Below are positions 1-8,705 of a stretch of 64,000 bases of DNA, piece by piece. The notes beneath the pieces were generated by a model. The model worked only from the letters and a program-made list of their open reading frames with translations, made no database searches and had not been told where the DNA came from. The translations under genes and the position numbers were made by a program. Source of the stretch: VXNE01 sp965200505 (GTDB lineage: Bacteria > Pseudomonadota > Gammaproteobacteria > Pseudomonadales > Azotimanducaceae); the NCBI GenBank assembly GCA_965200505.1, contig OZ241343.1, positions 3,286,001 to 3,350,000 on the forward strand, given 5' to 3'. Each line of letters starts with the position of its first letter. The stretch's first letter is position 1.

Positions 1-322
1 AGTGGTAGTTGAAATCGACATGCAAGCCCACTTCCGCGCCGGCGTCGAGCTTCATCAGGCGCGACCGAGACAGCACCACCCCGAAACTCGCCATGACTTG
101 GCGCATGTATTGGCAGGCTGCCAGATGCGGTGTGGCGCGCTTTTCGCCCTCGAAGGAATCGTTGTCGCCGCCGCCCGAAGAGATGAGCGCTACCGCCGAG
201 TTGCCGGCGGTGCCGTTCGGGTGTGGCATCCAGGCCGCGCTTGGCAGCGCAAGGGCCTCCGCGGCGAGCTGCGCCGCGTCGAAGCGCCAAGGCAGGCGGA
301 TGAAGGGGCGGCTCAAGCGCAT
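1..322 (-). CDS. Aspartyl/asparaginyl beta-hydroxylase-like protein (partial, cut by left edge)
   Basis: Translating the minus strand from an ATG at 322 gives at least 107 residues that run off the window edge. The visible part ends in GLHVDFNYH, which matches the first metal-binding His and its surroundings in the aspartyl/asparaginyl beta-hydroxylase (AspH) family of Fe(II)/2-oxoglutarate oxygenases; the rest of the metal site would lie outside the window. These enzymes hydroxylate protein side chains or small molecules, and the substrate here is unknown. The start codon lies inside the last codons of the upstream sulfotransferase (10-base overlap), so the two are translationally coupled. 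The family call is moderately secure because only the N-terminal half is visible. Confidence 0.7.
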   Translation of the reverse strand, partial: MRLSRPFIRLPWRFDAAQLAAEALALPSAAWMPHPNGTAGNSAVALISSGGGDNDSFEGEKRATPHLAACQYMRQVMASFGVVLSRSRLMKLDAGAEVGLHVDFNYH

Positions 323-957
323 GGCGCGAGCTCCCCGACGGGGTAGCCGAACAGCTCGAAGTCCGCCTGGTAGAAATCCGTCACGGCCTGCAGGAGCTCA
401 TCGTCGTAGCAGGCCGCGAATGGGCGGTGCGTGGCGGCGTTGGTGCGCCGCAAAGTGCCTTCCGGCAGGCCGATGCGCCGGCAGGCCTCGCTGAAGGATG
501 CCTGCAGCGTCTCGTAGCGGCCGGTGAAGTCCATGCCCAGGTCGCCGTTGGCGTCCGCCAGCAAGTCGGCTTGCGGCCGCACCAGCACCCGTTGCCGGAA
601 CCGCGGCACGAGCAACGCGCGCTTCATGAAGCCGGCCTCGTTGCCGGCATAGCCGGAGTTCCGCTTGTTCAACATGGCGCCCACGGACACGAAGCGATCA
701 TAAGGGTTTCTGACGAAGGCGAACTTGAAGTAGCCGCGCCACATCGCCTCCGGCAGCGACGCTTGGGCTTGCCGCAACGAGATGTGGCCGTGTTCCAACC
801 GAGCGAGCGCCGCCACCGGCAGGCGGCGCTGCGCCGTGAGGGATTGCTGTTGCCAATCGTCCTCGCCGAGCAGCGGTTCGAGCGCCGCCCGCACCGCGTG
901 GGTGCCCGTGCGCGGCACGGCGAAGAATATGAATCGGTGCCGGTGGGAAACGATCAC
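313..957 (-). CDS. Sulfotransferase family 2 protein
   Basis: A 214-residue protein with the two cofactor signatures of PAPS-dependent sulfotransferases. The 5'-phosphosulfate loop is FFAVPRTGTHAVR near residue 15, and the 3'-phosphate motif is FVRNPYDRFVS near residue 85. It would transfer sulfate from PAPS to an acceptor (sugar, lipid or peptide) that cannot be told from sequence. The start is a GTG at 957; no in-frame ATG fits better. It overlaps the downstream AspH-like gene by 10 bases, suggesting the two act on the same product, for example as tailoring enzymes. Length is typical for bacterial Sulfotransfer_2 proteins. Confidence 0.85.
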   Translation of the reverse strand: MIVSHRHRFIFFAVPRTGTHAVRAALEPLLGEDDWQQQSLTAQRRLPVAALARLEHGHISLRQAQASLPEAMWRGYFKFAFVRNPYDRFVSVGAMLNKRNSGYAGNEAGFMKRALLVPRFRQRVLVRPQADLLADANGDLGMDFTGRYETLQASFSEACRRIGLPEGTLRRTNAATHRPFAACYDDELLQAVTDFYQADFELFGYPVGELAPCA

Positions 958-1049
958 CGCTGGCCTGTTTCAGCATCCATGTGAACGGTCCCAGATGGTA
1001 CGGGCTCGCCAACGGCGGCGCCACTCATCCCTCGAGCCTGCGCGAAACC

Positions 1050-2279
1050 CTAACTGCAGTAGCGCTCTCCCGCCGAAACGCACGTTAGAAGAGAAAAGTC
1101 TTCAATCCGCTTGTGGATTGGCAGCGAACTCTGCCGCCGCCCGTTGACGAAATCACCCATGGGTTCTGTGCCGTTCTCGAACCGGTTCAGAACGACCTCG
1201 ATAGCTTCGTCACTTTGATCTACGCCAATCCAGCGTCTCTGAAGCACGGAAGCAACTTCGAGCGTAGTTCCCGATCCCGCGTAGCAGTCCATCACGATGT
1301 CGCCCCGATTGGAAGACGCCTCGATAATTCTCTTCAAAAGCTCTGGGTTCTTCTCCGTGGGATAACCCGTGATTCGCGCGTTCTGATTCTGCGCATCTGG
1401 CAAGTCCGTCCAAATGTCTTGGACTGGAATGCCAGCGCTTTGGTCCAAGAACACCTTGCGTCTTGGATTGCCAGATTGTGACCAGTAGATCTCTCCCCTT
1501 GCGTCCATCTCGTCCAATTTCTCCGGCGTATATTGCCAGTGCTTGCCGAGTGGGGGCATCACACCACGCCAAGCCCTTCCAGTTTGGCCATTGCGCACAC
1601 CCGGCGCATGAACGGGTACTTTCTTATATCGTCGCCCCTGAGCGTCAACGGATGGATATTCTTTAGCGATCCGCGCATCATCCCACTCCTCGGTGGGGCG
1701 GTTCCATACATAGCTATCTCCCTTAGTGTAAAACAAAATATAGTCCGACACGTTCCCGTACGTCTTACGAGTGTAATTCTTCGGATTGCACTTCCGGCGC
1801 GTGATAAAGCCCCGAAAATTGGTTTCACCAAATATCTCGTCTAGAACCAAGCGCATGTGGAAGACCATCCGAGCGTCGAGGTGCAGGTAGAGCGCCCCGT
1901 CGTCGCTCAGAAGCTCGTGAATGAGAATAAGACGCTGGCGGAGAGCCTCGACGTAGCTTGCACCTGCCAAGTGGTCATCGTAAGCGTGTCGTCTTGTGCG
2001 GGACTCAAACGAAGCCTCCGTTGCGAACGGTGGGTCGATATAGACGAGTCTGACATGGCCCCGGATTGCCTCGTCTCGACAAAGGCTGCACAGGACCGGC
2101 AAGTTGTCGTCGTGATATAGGCGATTTGGGTTTCCCTTGTGGTTCTCGCTCGTCGTGTATTGTCCAGCGGGCAACGCCAAGATGTCCCCAATAGGGAGCT
2201 TCCCCGCATATTCTAGGCGCATCGAGCCGGAATCTCTACGGCTCTCGCTCTTGTGTCGGTGACGGGAGGGGACAGCCAT
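1050..2279 (-). CDS. Site-specific DNA methyltransferase (beta class, N6-adenine or N4-cytosine)
   Basis: A 409-residue amino-methyltransferase. The catalytic motif IV, DPPF, is at residues 82-85, and the S-adenosylmethionine motif I appears as CYAGSGTT near residue 330 (the usual first residue is Phe, here Cys). The order IV then I defines the beta class, shared by type II and type III modification enzymes. The ATG at 2279 follows the stop codon of the upstream gene by one base, so the two form a coupled pair read as a restriction-modification system. An in-frame upstream start at 2300 would overlap the nuclease gene and is less likely. Composition is more A/T-rich than the flanking metabolic genes, consistent with transfer. 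Recognition sequence is unknown. Confidence 0.88.
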   Translation of the reverse strand: MAVPSRHRHKSESRRDSGSMRLEYAGKLPIGDILALPAGQYTTSENHKGNPNRLYHDDNLPVLCSLCRDEAIRGHVRLVYIDPPFATEASFESRTRRHAYDDHLAGASYVEALRQRLILIHELLSDDGALYLHLDARMVFHMRLVLDEIFGETNFRGFITRRKCNPKNYTRKTYGNVSDYILFYTKGDSYVWNRPTEEWDDARIAKEYPSVDAQGRRYKKVPVHAPGVRNGQTGRAWRGVMPPLGKHWQYTPEKLDEMDARGEIYWSQSGNPRRKVFLDQSAGIPVQDIWTDLPDAQNQNARITGYPTEKNPELLKRIIEASSNRGDIVMDCYAGSGTTLEVASVLQRRWIGVDQSDEAIEVVLNRFENGTEPMGDFVNGRRQSSLPIHKRIEDFSLLTCVSAGERYCS

Positions 2280-2280
2280 C

Positions 2281-3150
2281 TCAAGATTCCAGCCACTCAA
2301 TAGTGATGCGTCGTGAGACCATGCGCAGTGTGACGACTTTCACGCGGCCCGGCCAACGATCCTCAATATCCGCATAATCCGCCCACATCGAACCTAGCAA
2401 GAGCCCCGGGCCATCGTTGACGAAAATCACTTTCAAGCGTTCGAGTTCGTGAGAATCAGCGTATTCAATGGCTTCTTGAGCGACCTCTCGATATTGACCA
2501 GTTCGATCATCTTCCTGAGCACCGCCACGGTCGGAATCGTAACGAGCAAGTCCGACTGCCTTCACTACGTCATCTTTCGTGATGACGAAATCAACGGGGC
2601 GATGTTGTTTCGGGTATCCGACCAAGACCTCTCCCAAATTGACATCTCGGCCAGCGCGTTCGGGGCCGGTCACTTCGTATCTTGATAGGCTTTCCCGAAG
2701 TAGTTGGAAAAGGGCTTCGGTAAGGTCGTAGCCCTTTTGCCCACGTCCTCGGTATTCCCACAAGATTGCGCAAAGAGCTTCATCTGGAACCGGGCGACTC
2801 GAGAAACGCTGTTGAACTAGGACGACGTCGCGGAACCGGCTGCTGTATTGGTCGCAAATCCAATCGGCGTCAGACTTGCGTTTGAGCATCTCGACGGGAG
2901 TATCAGGGCTCACATACTTCTTGAAGACACGGCAGAGTTGTGTGCGCATCCAAGTGTTTGAGGTGTCCATGATGGACAGAAAGAAGGACTTCGATGAATG
3001 GGCCATCGCCAGAAGGCGGGAGAACTCGACGAGAACCGGCTCGTAGAGTCGGCAGGCCTCCGACAGCACATCGGGATAGAACTCGCCCGTGGAGAGCGTA
3101 ATCCAATCTGCTCCCTCCGGCCTGTAATCTCGAAACGTTTCTTCGGACAT
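2281..3150 (-). CDS. Putative type II restriction endonuclease partner
   Basis: A 289-residue protein directly upstream of, and coupled to, the DNA methyltransferase. I do not recognise a named restriction enzyme family. Residues near 195-225 contain RPVDFVITKDD followed by VVKAVGLARYDSDRGG. This has the acidic residue, beta strand and polar layout of a PD-(D/E)XK-like core, but no canonical ExK is plain. The assignment as the nuclease rests mainly on position and on its length. The ATG at 3150 is chosen over a TTG 21 bases upstream; neither has a strong ribosome binding site. Alternatives are a specificity or accessory subunit. Confidence 0.6.
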   Translation of the reverse strand: MSEETFRDYRPEGADWITLSTGEFYPDVLSEACRLYEPVLVEFSRLLAMAHSSKSFFLSIMDTSNTWMRTQLCRVFKKYVSPDTPVEMLKRKSDADWICDQYSSRFRDVVLVQQRFSSRPVPDEALCAILWEYRGRGQKGYDLTEALFQLLRESLSRYEVTGPERAGRDVNLGEVLVGYPKQHRPVDFVITKDDVVKAVGLARYDSDRGGAQEDDRTGQYREVAQEAIEYADSHELERLKVIFVNDGPGLLLGSMWADYADIEDRWPGRVKVVTLRMVSRRITIEWLES

Positions 3151-3468
3151 GCGCTTTGGCCGTGAGTCCAATTAGGCGGCACTGGTGTTGGCGGCCGCGG
3201 GTCAGTATACGGCTTGAGGCGTCGCCCTGGCAATGGAAGGAGGGGCCATTTGGGGCCTGCGAGGCGGATTTTGGGGTACGCCGCGGCCGGTGAGCGGCCA
3301 GCAGTCGGTGTGTGCGCCAAGGCGATCAGGCGTGACGCTGGGGCGGTGCAGGGGCCATCAAGCACCTTGAGCACCTCATGCGGCGGCAACAAACCGTCGC
3401 TAGGGGCGCTTCCTGCGCTGTCCGGCTTGGGCTACAGTGTGCTTCCACGCATCTTCGGGAGCGAGCAC
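3151..3468. other. Intergenic region between divergent restriction-modification and carnitine operons
   Basis: About 318 bases without a convincing gene. The right end carries the candidate promoter for the carnitine operon. An open frame runs from 3214 into the BKACE gene, but its translation has no resemblance to the family until the ATG at 3469, so it is treated as non-coding. No repeat or RNA structure was seen. Confidence 0.5.
3410..3438 (+). promoter_or_regulatory. Candidate sigma-70 promoter of the carnitine operon
   Basis: TTCCTG at 3410-3415 and TACAGT at 3433-3438 are separated by exactly 17 bases and lie about 30 bases before the ATG at 3469. This is a reasonable sigma-70 match by eye in a G/C-rich genome, but it is unproven. 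Confidence 0.35.
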
Positions 3469-4359
3469 ATGAATCGGCAAGTCGTCATCACCTGCGCGGT
3501 CACGGGCGCCGGCGACACGGTCGGCAGGCACCCGGCCATTCCCGTCACGCCGGCGGAGATCGCCGCTGCGGCCCTCGATGCGGCGAAGGCCGGCGCGGCG
3601 GTGGTGCATTGCCACGTGCGCGACCCGGCCACCGGCAAGGGCTCGCGGGACGTGGCGTTGTATCGGGAAGTGGTGGCGCGCATCCGCGAGTCCGACACTG
3701 ATGTGGTGGTCAACCTCACCGCCGGCATGGGTGGCGATCTCTTCATTGGGCCGGACGAGCGCCCGCGGGAATTCGGCGCCGACACGGACTTGGTGGGGGC
3801 CTTGGAACGCCTGCCTCACGTCGAGGAGCTGCTGCCTGAGATTTGTTCGTTGGATTGCGGCTCGTACAACTTCGGCGAGGGCAGCTTGGTTTACGTCTCC
3901 ACGCCGGACATGCTGCGACGCGGCGCGAAGCGCATCCAGGAGTTGGGCGTGAAGCCCGAACTTGAGGTGTTCGACACCGGGCATCTGTGGTTCGCGCGGC
4001 AGATGCTGGAGGAGGGCCTGCTAGACGAGCCGCCGCTGTTCCAGTTGTGCCATGGCATTCGCTGGGGCGCGCCCCCGGAGCTGGCGGTGCTGCAGGCGTG
4101 GGTGCAGCTGTTGCCGCCCGGCGCGAATTGGACGGCGTTCGCCATCAGCCGCGACCAGATGCCGTTCGCTGCTGCCGCGGCGTTGTTGGGCGGCAACGTG
4201 CGGGTCGGGCTGGAGGACAACCTGTACCTTGAGCGCGGCGTCCATGCCAGCAACGCCCAGTTGGTTGAGCGGGCGCGGAGCATCCTCGAGCTCATGGGCG
4301 CCGAGGTGGTGGGCCCGGCCGCGGCCCGCGAGAAGTTCGGCCTCACGAAGCGCACCTGA
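3469..4359 (+). CDS. cdhC: BKACE-family beta-keto acid cleavage enzyme, probable 3-dehydrocarnitine cleavage enzyme
   Basis: A 296-residue DUF849/BKACE protein. Visible signatures are MNRQVVITCAVTGAG at the N terminus, the metal-binding VVHCHVRDP near residue 45, and VNLTAGMGG. BKACE enzymes use a metal and acetyl-CoA to split beta-keto acids. The carnitine-specific members convert 3-dehydrocarnitine and acetyl-CoA to betainyl-CoA and acetoacetate. That specificity is inferred from the next gene, an L-carnitine dehydrogenase-type enzyme, 11 bases downstream. The ATG at 3469 is chosen because family similarity begins exactly there. It heads a five-gene plus-strand operon. Confidence 0.85.
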   Translation: MNRQVVITCAVTGAGDTVGRHPAIPVTPAEIAAAALDAAKAGAAVVHCHVRDPATGKGSRDVALYREVVARIRESDTDVVVNLTAGMGGDLFIGPDERPREFGADTDLVGALERLPHVEELLPEICSLDCGSYNFGEGSLVYVSTPDMLRRGAKRIQELGVKPELEVFDTGHLWFARQMLEEGLLDEPPLFQLCHGIRWGAPPELAVLQAWVQLLPPGANWTAFAISRDQMPFAAAAALLGGNVRVGLEDNLYLERGVHASNAQLVERARSILELMGAEVVGPAAAREKFGLTKRT

Positions 4360-4370
4360 GCCGCGGCCTC

Positions 4371-5354
4371 ATGGCGGTGCGAACCCTCGCCGTGGTGGGC
4401 GCCGGCGTCATCGGCGCGGGTTGGGCGGCGCGGGCGCTGGCGCGGGGGCTTGACGTCATCGCGTGGGACGTGGCGCCCGGCTGGCAGGAGAAGCTCCGCG
4501 CCGCGGTGGCGAACGCTTGGCCGGCGCTCGACGCCATCGGGCTCTTCCCCGGCGCGAACCCAAGCCGGCTAAGTTGCGCGGCTTCTCTGGAGGCGGTGTG
4601 CGCGGCGGACTTCGTGCAGGAAAGCGCGCCGGAACGCCTTGCCGTGAAGCGCGGCCTGCATGAAGCGCTGGCCGCCGCGGCCGGGCCGGACGTCATCCTC
4701 GCGTCGAGCACCTCCGGCCTCAAACCGTCAGACTTCCAGGCCAATTGCCGCCATCCCGAGCGGGTGCTGGTGGGGCATCCGTTCAATCCCGTTTACCTCC
4801 TGCCCTTGGTGGAAGTGTTGGGTGGCGAGCACACCGCGCCGAAGTTCGTCGATCAGGCGATGGCCTTCTATGCGGACCTCGGCATGCATCCCCTGCGGGT
4901 GCGTACGGAGATCGAGGGGTTCCTTTCCGATCGTCTGCAGGAAGCCCTGTGGCGCGAGGCCCTGCATCTGGTCGCCGATGACGTGGCGACCCCCGATGAA
5001 CTCGACGCCGCCATCGCCTACGGGCCGGGCTTGCGGTGGGCCTTCATGGGCACCTTCCTCGCCTTCCACATGGCCGGCGGCGAACACGGCATGAGGGACT
5101 TCATGCGCCAGTTCGGCCCAACGCTCAAACTGCCGTGGACGCGCTTGGCCGCGCCTGAACTCACCGACTCGCTGGTGGAAAAGGTCGCCGCCGGGGCGGA
5201 ACGTTTGGCCGCCGGGCGCGATGTGCGCGAGCTGGAACGGCTGCGCGACGAATGTCTGGTGGCGATCATGCGGGCGCTGCGCACCTACGAGGTGGGCGCC
5301 GGCCATGTGTTGGCGGCCCACGAAGAACGCCTTCGCGCCGCCACACAGCGCTAG
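4371..5354 (+). CDS. lcdH: L-carnitine dehydrogenase (3-hydroxyacyl-CoA dehydrogenase fold)
   Basis: A 327-residue NAD-dependent dehydrogenase. The Rossmann motif GAGVIGAGWAAR is at residues 10-21. HPFNPVYLLPLVEVLGG near residue 140 is typical of carnitine dehydrogenases as opposed to fatty-acid 3-hydroxyacyl-CoA dehydrogenases, and the active-site SSTSG precedes it. It would oxidise L-carnitine to 3-dehydrocarnitine, the substrate of the preceding BKACE enzyme. Length and context fit the cdhA/lcdH family. Some family members carry a C-terminal thioesterase domain; this one does not, so betainyl-CoA hydrolysis must be provided elsewhere. Confidence 0.88.
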   Translation: MAVRTLAVVGAGVIGAGWAARALARGLDVIAWDVAPGWQEKLRAAVANAWPALDAIGLFPGANPSRLSCAASLEAVCAADFVQESAPERLAVKRGLHEALAAAAGPDVILASSTSGLKPSDFQANCRHPERVLVGHPFNPVYLLPLVEVLGGEHTAPKFVDQAMAFYADLGMHPLRVRTEIEGFLSDRLQEALWREALHLVADDVATPDELDAAIAYGPGLRWAFMGTFLAFHMAGGEHGMRDFMRQFGPTLKLPWTRLAAPELTDSLVEKVAAGAERLAAGRDVRELERLRDECLVAIMRALRTYEVGAGHVLAAHEERLRAATQR

Positions 5355-5465
5355 CCGCAAGTCACCCGGCACGGGCCTGGCCGTGTCGCGTGGCGCCTGC
5401 CGGCGTCACTTGCCCGGCCGCCAAGAGGCGTATCATCGGCGCGGTCCGTTGATGGCGCTTGCCCC

Positions 5466-6626
5466 ATGCATTTCGGTCTCTCCGCTGAACAGCAACTGGT
5501 GGTCGATACCGTGCGCGATTTCGTGGAACGGGAGCTCTACCCCTTGGAAAACGAAGTGGAACGCGCCGGGCGTGTGCCGCCGGAACTGGGGCAGGAGATC
5601 AAGCGCAAGGTCCAAGCGCTGGGCTTCTTTGCGCCGAACCTGCCGGAAGCGGTGGGTGGCGGCGGCTTGGACCACCTCACCTTCACCCTGCTCGAACGCG
5701 AGTTGGGGCGCGCGGCCATGGCCCTCACCGTGTTTTGGGGGCGGCCGTCGGGCATCCTCATGGCCTGCAATGAGGAGCAGCGGGAGCGCTACCTCTTGCC
5801 GGCGGCGCGGGGCGAGCGCTTCGACGCCCTGGCGATGACGGAGCCCGCCGCCGGCTCCGATGTGCGCGGCATGACCTGTTCGGCGCGGCGCGATGGCGAG
5901 GACTGGGTGTTGAACGGCGCCAAGCACTTCATCTCCCACGCGGACATTGCGGACTTCGTGATCGTCTTCGTCGCCACGGGCGAAGAATCCACCGCCAGCG
6001 GCCCGAAGAAGCGCATCACCTGCTTTCTGGTGGATCGCGGCGCCGCCGGCTTCGACATTCGCCCTGGGTATGACTCGGTGTCCCACCGCGGCTACCACAA
6101 CTGCATCCTCACCTTCGACGATTGCCGCCTGCCCGCGGCGCAAGTGCTGGGGGAACCGCACCGGGGCTTCGACCTCGCCAACGAGTGGCTCCAAGGCACC
6201 CGCCTCACCGTGGCGGCGATGTGCGTCGGGCGCGCCCGGCGGGCCTTCGACCTGGCGGTGGCCCATGCGGCCGAACGTCGCCAATTCGGCCAACCCATCG
6301 GCCGCTTCCAAGGCGTCTCCTTCAAGCTCGCGGACATGGCCACCGAGATCGACGCCGCGGACTGGCTGGCGCTGGCCGCCGCGTGGCGCTTGGATGAGGG
6401 GCTGCCGGCGAACCGCGAGATCGCGTCGGCGAAGCTCTTCGCCTCCGAGATGCTGGCGCGGGTGACGGACGAGGCGCTGCAGATTCACGGCGGCATGGGC
6501 CTCATGGGCGATTTGCCGCTGGAACGCTTTTGGCGCGATGCCCGCGTGGAGCGCATCTGGGATGGCACCTCGGAGATTCAGCGCCACATCATCGGCCGCG
6601 AACTCCTGCGCCCGCGAGGCGCCTGA
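5466..6626 (+). CDS. Acyl-CoA dehydrogenase, probably gamma-butyrobetainyl-CoA dehydrogenase (CaiA-like role)
   Basis: A 386-residue flavin acyl-CoA dehydrogenase of normal length. Motifs include AMTEPAAGSDV near residue 125, LNGAKHFISHA near 147, RRQFGQPIGRFQ near 275, and the C-terminal WDGTSEIQRHIIGREL. The position usually held by the catalytic Glu (YEG) is Asp (WDG), a variant seen in some family members. Between carnitine dehydrogenase and a CaiD-like hydratase, it is best read as oxidising gamma-butyrobetainyl-CoA to crotonobetainyl-CoA. The substrate is inference from context. The 111-base gap before it may hold an extra promoter. Confidence 0.82.
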   Translation: MHFGLSAEQQLVVDTVRDFVERELYPLENEVERAGRVPPELGQEIKRKVQALGFFAPNLPEAVGGGGLDHLTFTLLERELGRAAMALTVFWGRPSGILMACNEEQRERYLLPAARGERFDALAMTEPAAGSDVRGMTCSARRDGEDWVLNGAKHFISHADIADFVIVFVATGEESTASGPKKRITCFLVDRGAAGFDIRPGYDSVSHRGYHNCILTFDDCRLPAAQVLGEPHRGFDLANEWLQGTRLTVAAMCVGRARRAFDLAVAHAAERRQFGQPIGRFQGVSFKLADMATEIDAADWLALAAAWRLDEGLPANREIASAKLFASEMLARVTDEALQIHGGMGLMGDLPLERFWRDARVERIWDGTSEIQRHIIGRELLRPRGA

Positions 6627-6638
6627 TTGGCCGCCGCC

Positions 6639-8705
6639 ATGGCCGGCCCCAGTGCGTCCCTAGAGCGGCTGCTGCGTCCATCGAGCGTCGCCGTAATCGG
6701 CGGGACGACCGCGGCGCGGGTGATCGAACAATGCGACCGGATGGGCTTCGAGGGCGAGATTTGGCCGGTCCATCCCACGCGCCCAGAGGTCGCCGGCCGC
6801 CCCGCGTTCCGCACGGTGGAAGCCCTGCCGCGGCCACCGGACGCCGCCTTCGTCGGCGTCAACCGCAACGCCGCCATCGATGCGGTGGCGGCGCTCGCCG
6901 CGGCGGGCGCCGGCGGTGCCATCTGCTACGCCGCCGGCTTTCTCGAAGCGAAGGGCGGGAGTGGCTTGCAGGAGGCGTTGGTGGCCGCCGCGGGGGCGAT
7001 GCCACTCGTTGGCCCGAACTGCTACGGCCTCATCAACTTCTTGGATGGCGTTCCGTTGTGGCCGGATCAACACGGTGGCTCGCGCCTCGATGCCAAGGAG
7101 CGTGGCGTCGCCATCATCATGCAGTCCTCGAACATCGCCATCAGCGTCACCATGCAACGGCGCGGCCTGCCCATCGCCTACATGGTCACGGCCGGCAATC
7201 AGGCCCAGCTAGGCCTCTCCGACCTCGCGCTCGCGCTTTTGGAGGACGACCGGGTGAGCGCATTGGGGCTGCATGTCGAGGCGTTCGACTCGGTGGCCGG
7301 CATGGAGGCCGTGGCCGCCCGGGCGCGGGCGCGGCGCGTGCCGCTGGTGGCGTTGAAGGTGGGACGTTCGAGGGCCGCCCAGGCCGCGGCGCTCAGCCAC
7401 ACCGCCTCCATCGCCGGCGCGGATGCCGGCAGCGCCGCGTTGTTGACGCGCTTGGGGGTGCCACGCGCGCACGGCATTGGGGACTTTCTGGAAGCCCTGA
7501 AGTTCCTCCACACAACCGGTCCTTTGGCCGGCCGCCGCATCGGTTCGCTCAGCTGCTCCGGTGGCGAGGCCGGCTTGATGGCCGATGCCGTGGCCGACAC
7601 GCGGCTCACGCTGCCGCCGCTCACGCCAGACCACGCCGCGGCGGTGGCGGCCACCACGCATCCGTTGGTCACGGTCGCCAACCCCTTCGACTACCACACC
7701 TTCAGCTGGGGCGACGAAGCCGCGCTCCGAACGACGTTCGCCGCGTTCGCCAACGGCGGCTTCGACGCCAACGTGTTGGTGCTGGACTTTCCGCGCGATG
7801 ACCGCTGCGACGATGCCGATTGGCAGGTGACGGCGCAGGCGTTCGAGCAGGCGCTCCGCGACGCGGATGCGAAAGGCGCGGTGCTCGCCACGCTGGCGGA
7901 GAACATGCCGGAGGGGTGGGCGCAGGCGCTGTTGGCACGCGGCATCGCGCCGCTTTGCGGCATCGGCGAGGGGCTTGCCGCGTTGGAAGCCGCCGCGGTG
8001 GTCGGCGAGGCATGGCGACAGCCAGCGGCGGCGCCAGTGTTGGTGCCGGCGATGGCTCCCGGCGAGCCCCGCGTGATTGACGAAGCCGAGGCCAAGGCGC
8101 GGTTGCGGCGCGTTGGCCTCGCCACGCCGGCCGGCGGCGTGGCTCTGGACGCCGATGCCGCGGTGGCCGTCGCCGCGTCCTTGGATGGCGCCGTGGTCGT
8201 GAAGGCGTTGGGCGTGGCGCACAAGACGGAGCAGGGCGCGGTGCGGTTGGGCTTGCGCGACAGCGCCGCGGTGCGTGCCGCGGCGCAGGAGTTGTTGCCC
8301 CTCGGCGATGGCTTGTTGGTGGAACGGCAAGTCGAAGACGTGGTTTGCGAGTTGATCGTGGGCCTCAAACGCGATGCGCAGTTCGGTGTGCTGCTCACCT
8401 TGGGCGCCGGCGGCGTCCTCGTCGAGCTCGTCCGCGACAGCGTCACCTTGCTGCTGCCCACCCGTGCGGACGCCGTGCGCGAAGCGTTGGCGGGGCTGCG
8501 TTGCGCACCACTGCTGCGGGGCCATCGGGGGCGTCCCGCCGGCGACGTGGACGCGGCCGTGGCGGCGGTGCTGGCTGTCGCGAACTTCGGCGTGGCCCAT
8601 GCGGCGGCGCTCGAGGAGTTGGACGTCAACCCCTTGGCCGTGTTGCCGGCCGGCCAGGGCGTGGTGGCGCTGGATGCATTGTTGTGGATCAGGGAGGGGC
8701 ATTAG
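6639..8705 (+). CDS. ADP-forming acyl-CoA ligase (acetyl-CoA synthetase II type), probable betaine-acyl CoA ligase
   Basis: A 688-residue single-chain NDP-forming acyl-CoA synthetase. It has an N-terminal CoA-binding Rossmann domain (about residues 8-120), a succinyl-CoA-ligase-like domain (about 145-420) with GPNCYGLINF and VALKVGRS, and a C-terminal ATP-grasp domain (about 470-688) with VVVKALGVAHKTEQGAV and LEELDVNPLAV. Such enzymes interconvert acid + CoA + ATP with acyl-CoA + ADP + phosphate. Here it likely replaces the AMP-forming CaiC for gamma-butyrobetaine or carnitine. Because the reaction is reversible it could also recover ATP when freeing carnitine from carnitinyl-CoA (inference). 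The ATG at 6639 is preferred to a TTG four codons earlier. Confidence 0.82.
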   Translation: MAGPSASLERLLRPSSVAVIGGTTAARVIEQCDRMGFEGEIWPVHPTRPEVAGRPAFRTVEALPRPPDAAFVGVNRNAAIDAVAALAAAGAGGAICYAAGFLEAKGGSGLQEALVAAAGAMPLVGPNCYGLINFLDGVPLWPDQHGGSRLDAKERGVAIIMQSSNIAISVTMQRRGLPIAYMVTAGNQAQLGLSDLALALLEDDRVSALGLHVEAFDSVAGMEAVAARARARRVPLVALKVGRSRAAQAAALSHTASIAGADAGSAALLTRLGVPRAHGIGDFLEALKFLHTTGPLAGRRIGSLSCSGGEAGLMADAVADTRLTLPPLTPDHAAAVAATTHPLVTVANPFDYHTFSWGDEAALRTTFAAFANGGFDANVLVLDFPRDDRCDDADWQVTAQAFEQALRDADAKGAVLATLAENMPEGWAQALLARGIAPLCGIGEGLAALEAAAVVGEAWRQPAAAPVLVPAMAPGEPRVIDEAEAKARLRRVGLATPAGGVALDADAAVAVAASLDGAVVVKALGVAHKTEQGAVRLGLRDSAAVRAAAQELLPLGDGLLVERQVEDVVCELIVGLKRDAQFGVLLTLGAGGVLVELVRDSVTLLLPTRADAVREALAGLRCAPLLRGHRGRPAGDVDAAVAAVLAVANFGVAHAAALEELDVNPLAVLPAGQGVVALDALLWIREGH

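Noticed and set aside
3214..3468. 5' extension of the BKACE gene
   Set aside because: Family similarity begins at the ATG at 3469 and the extension contains the candidate promoter.
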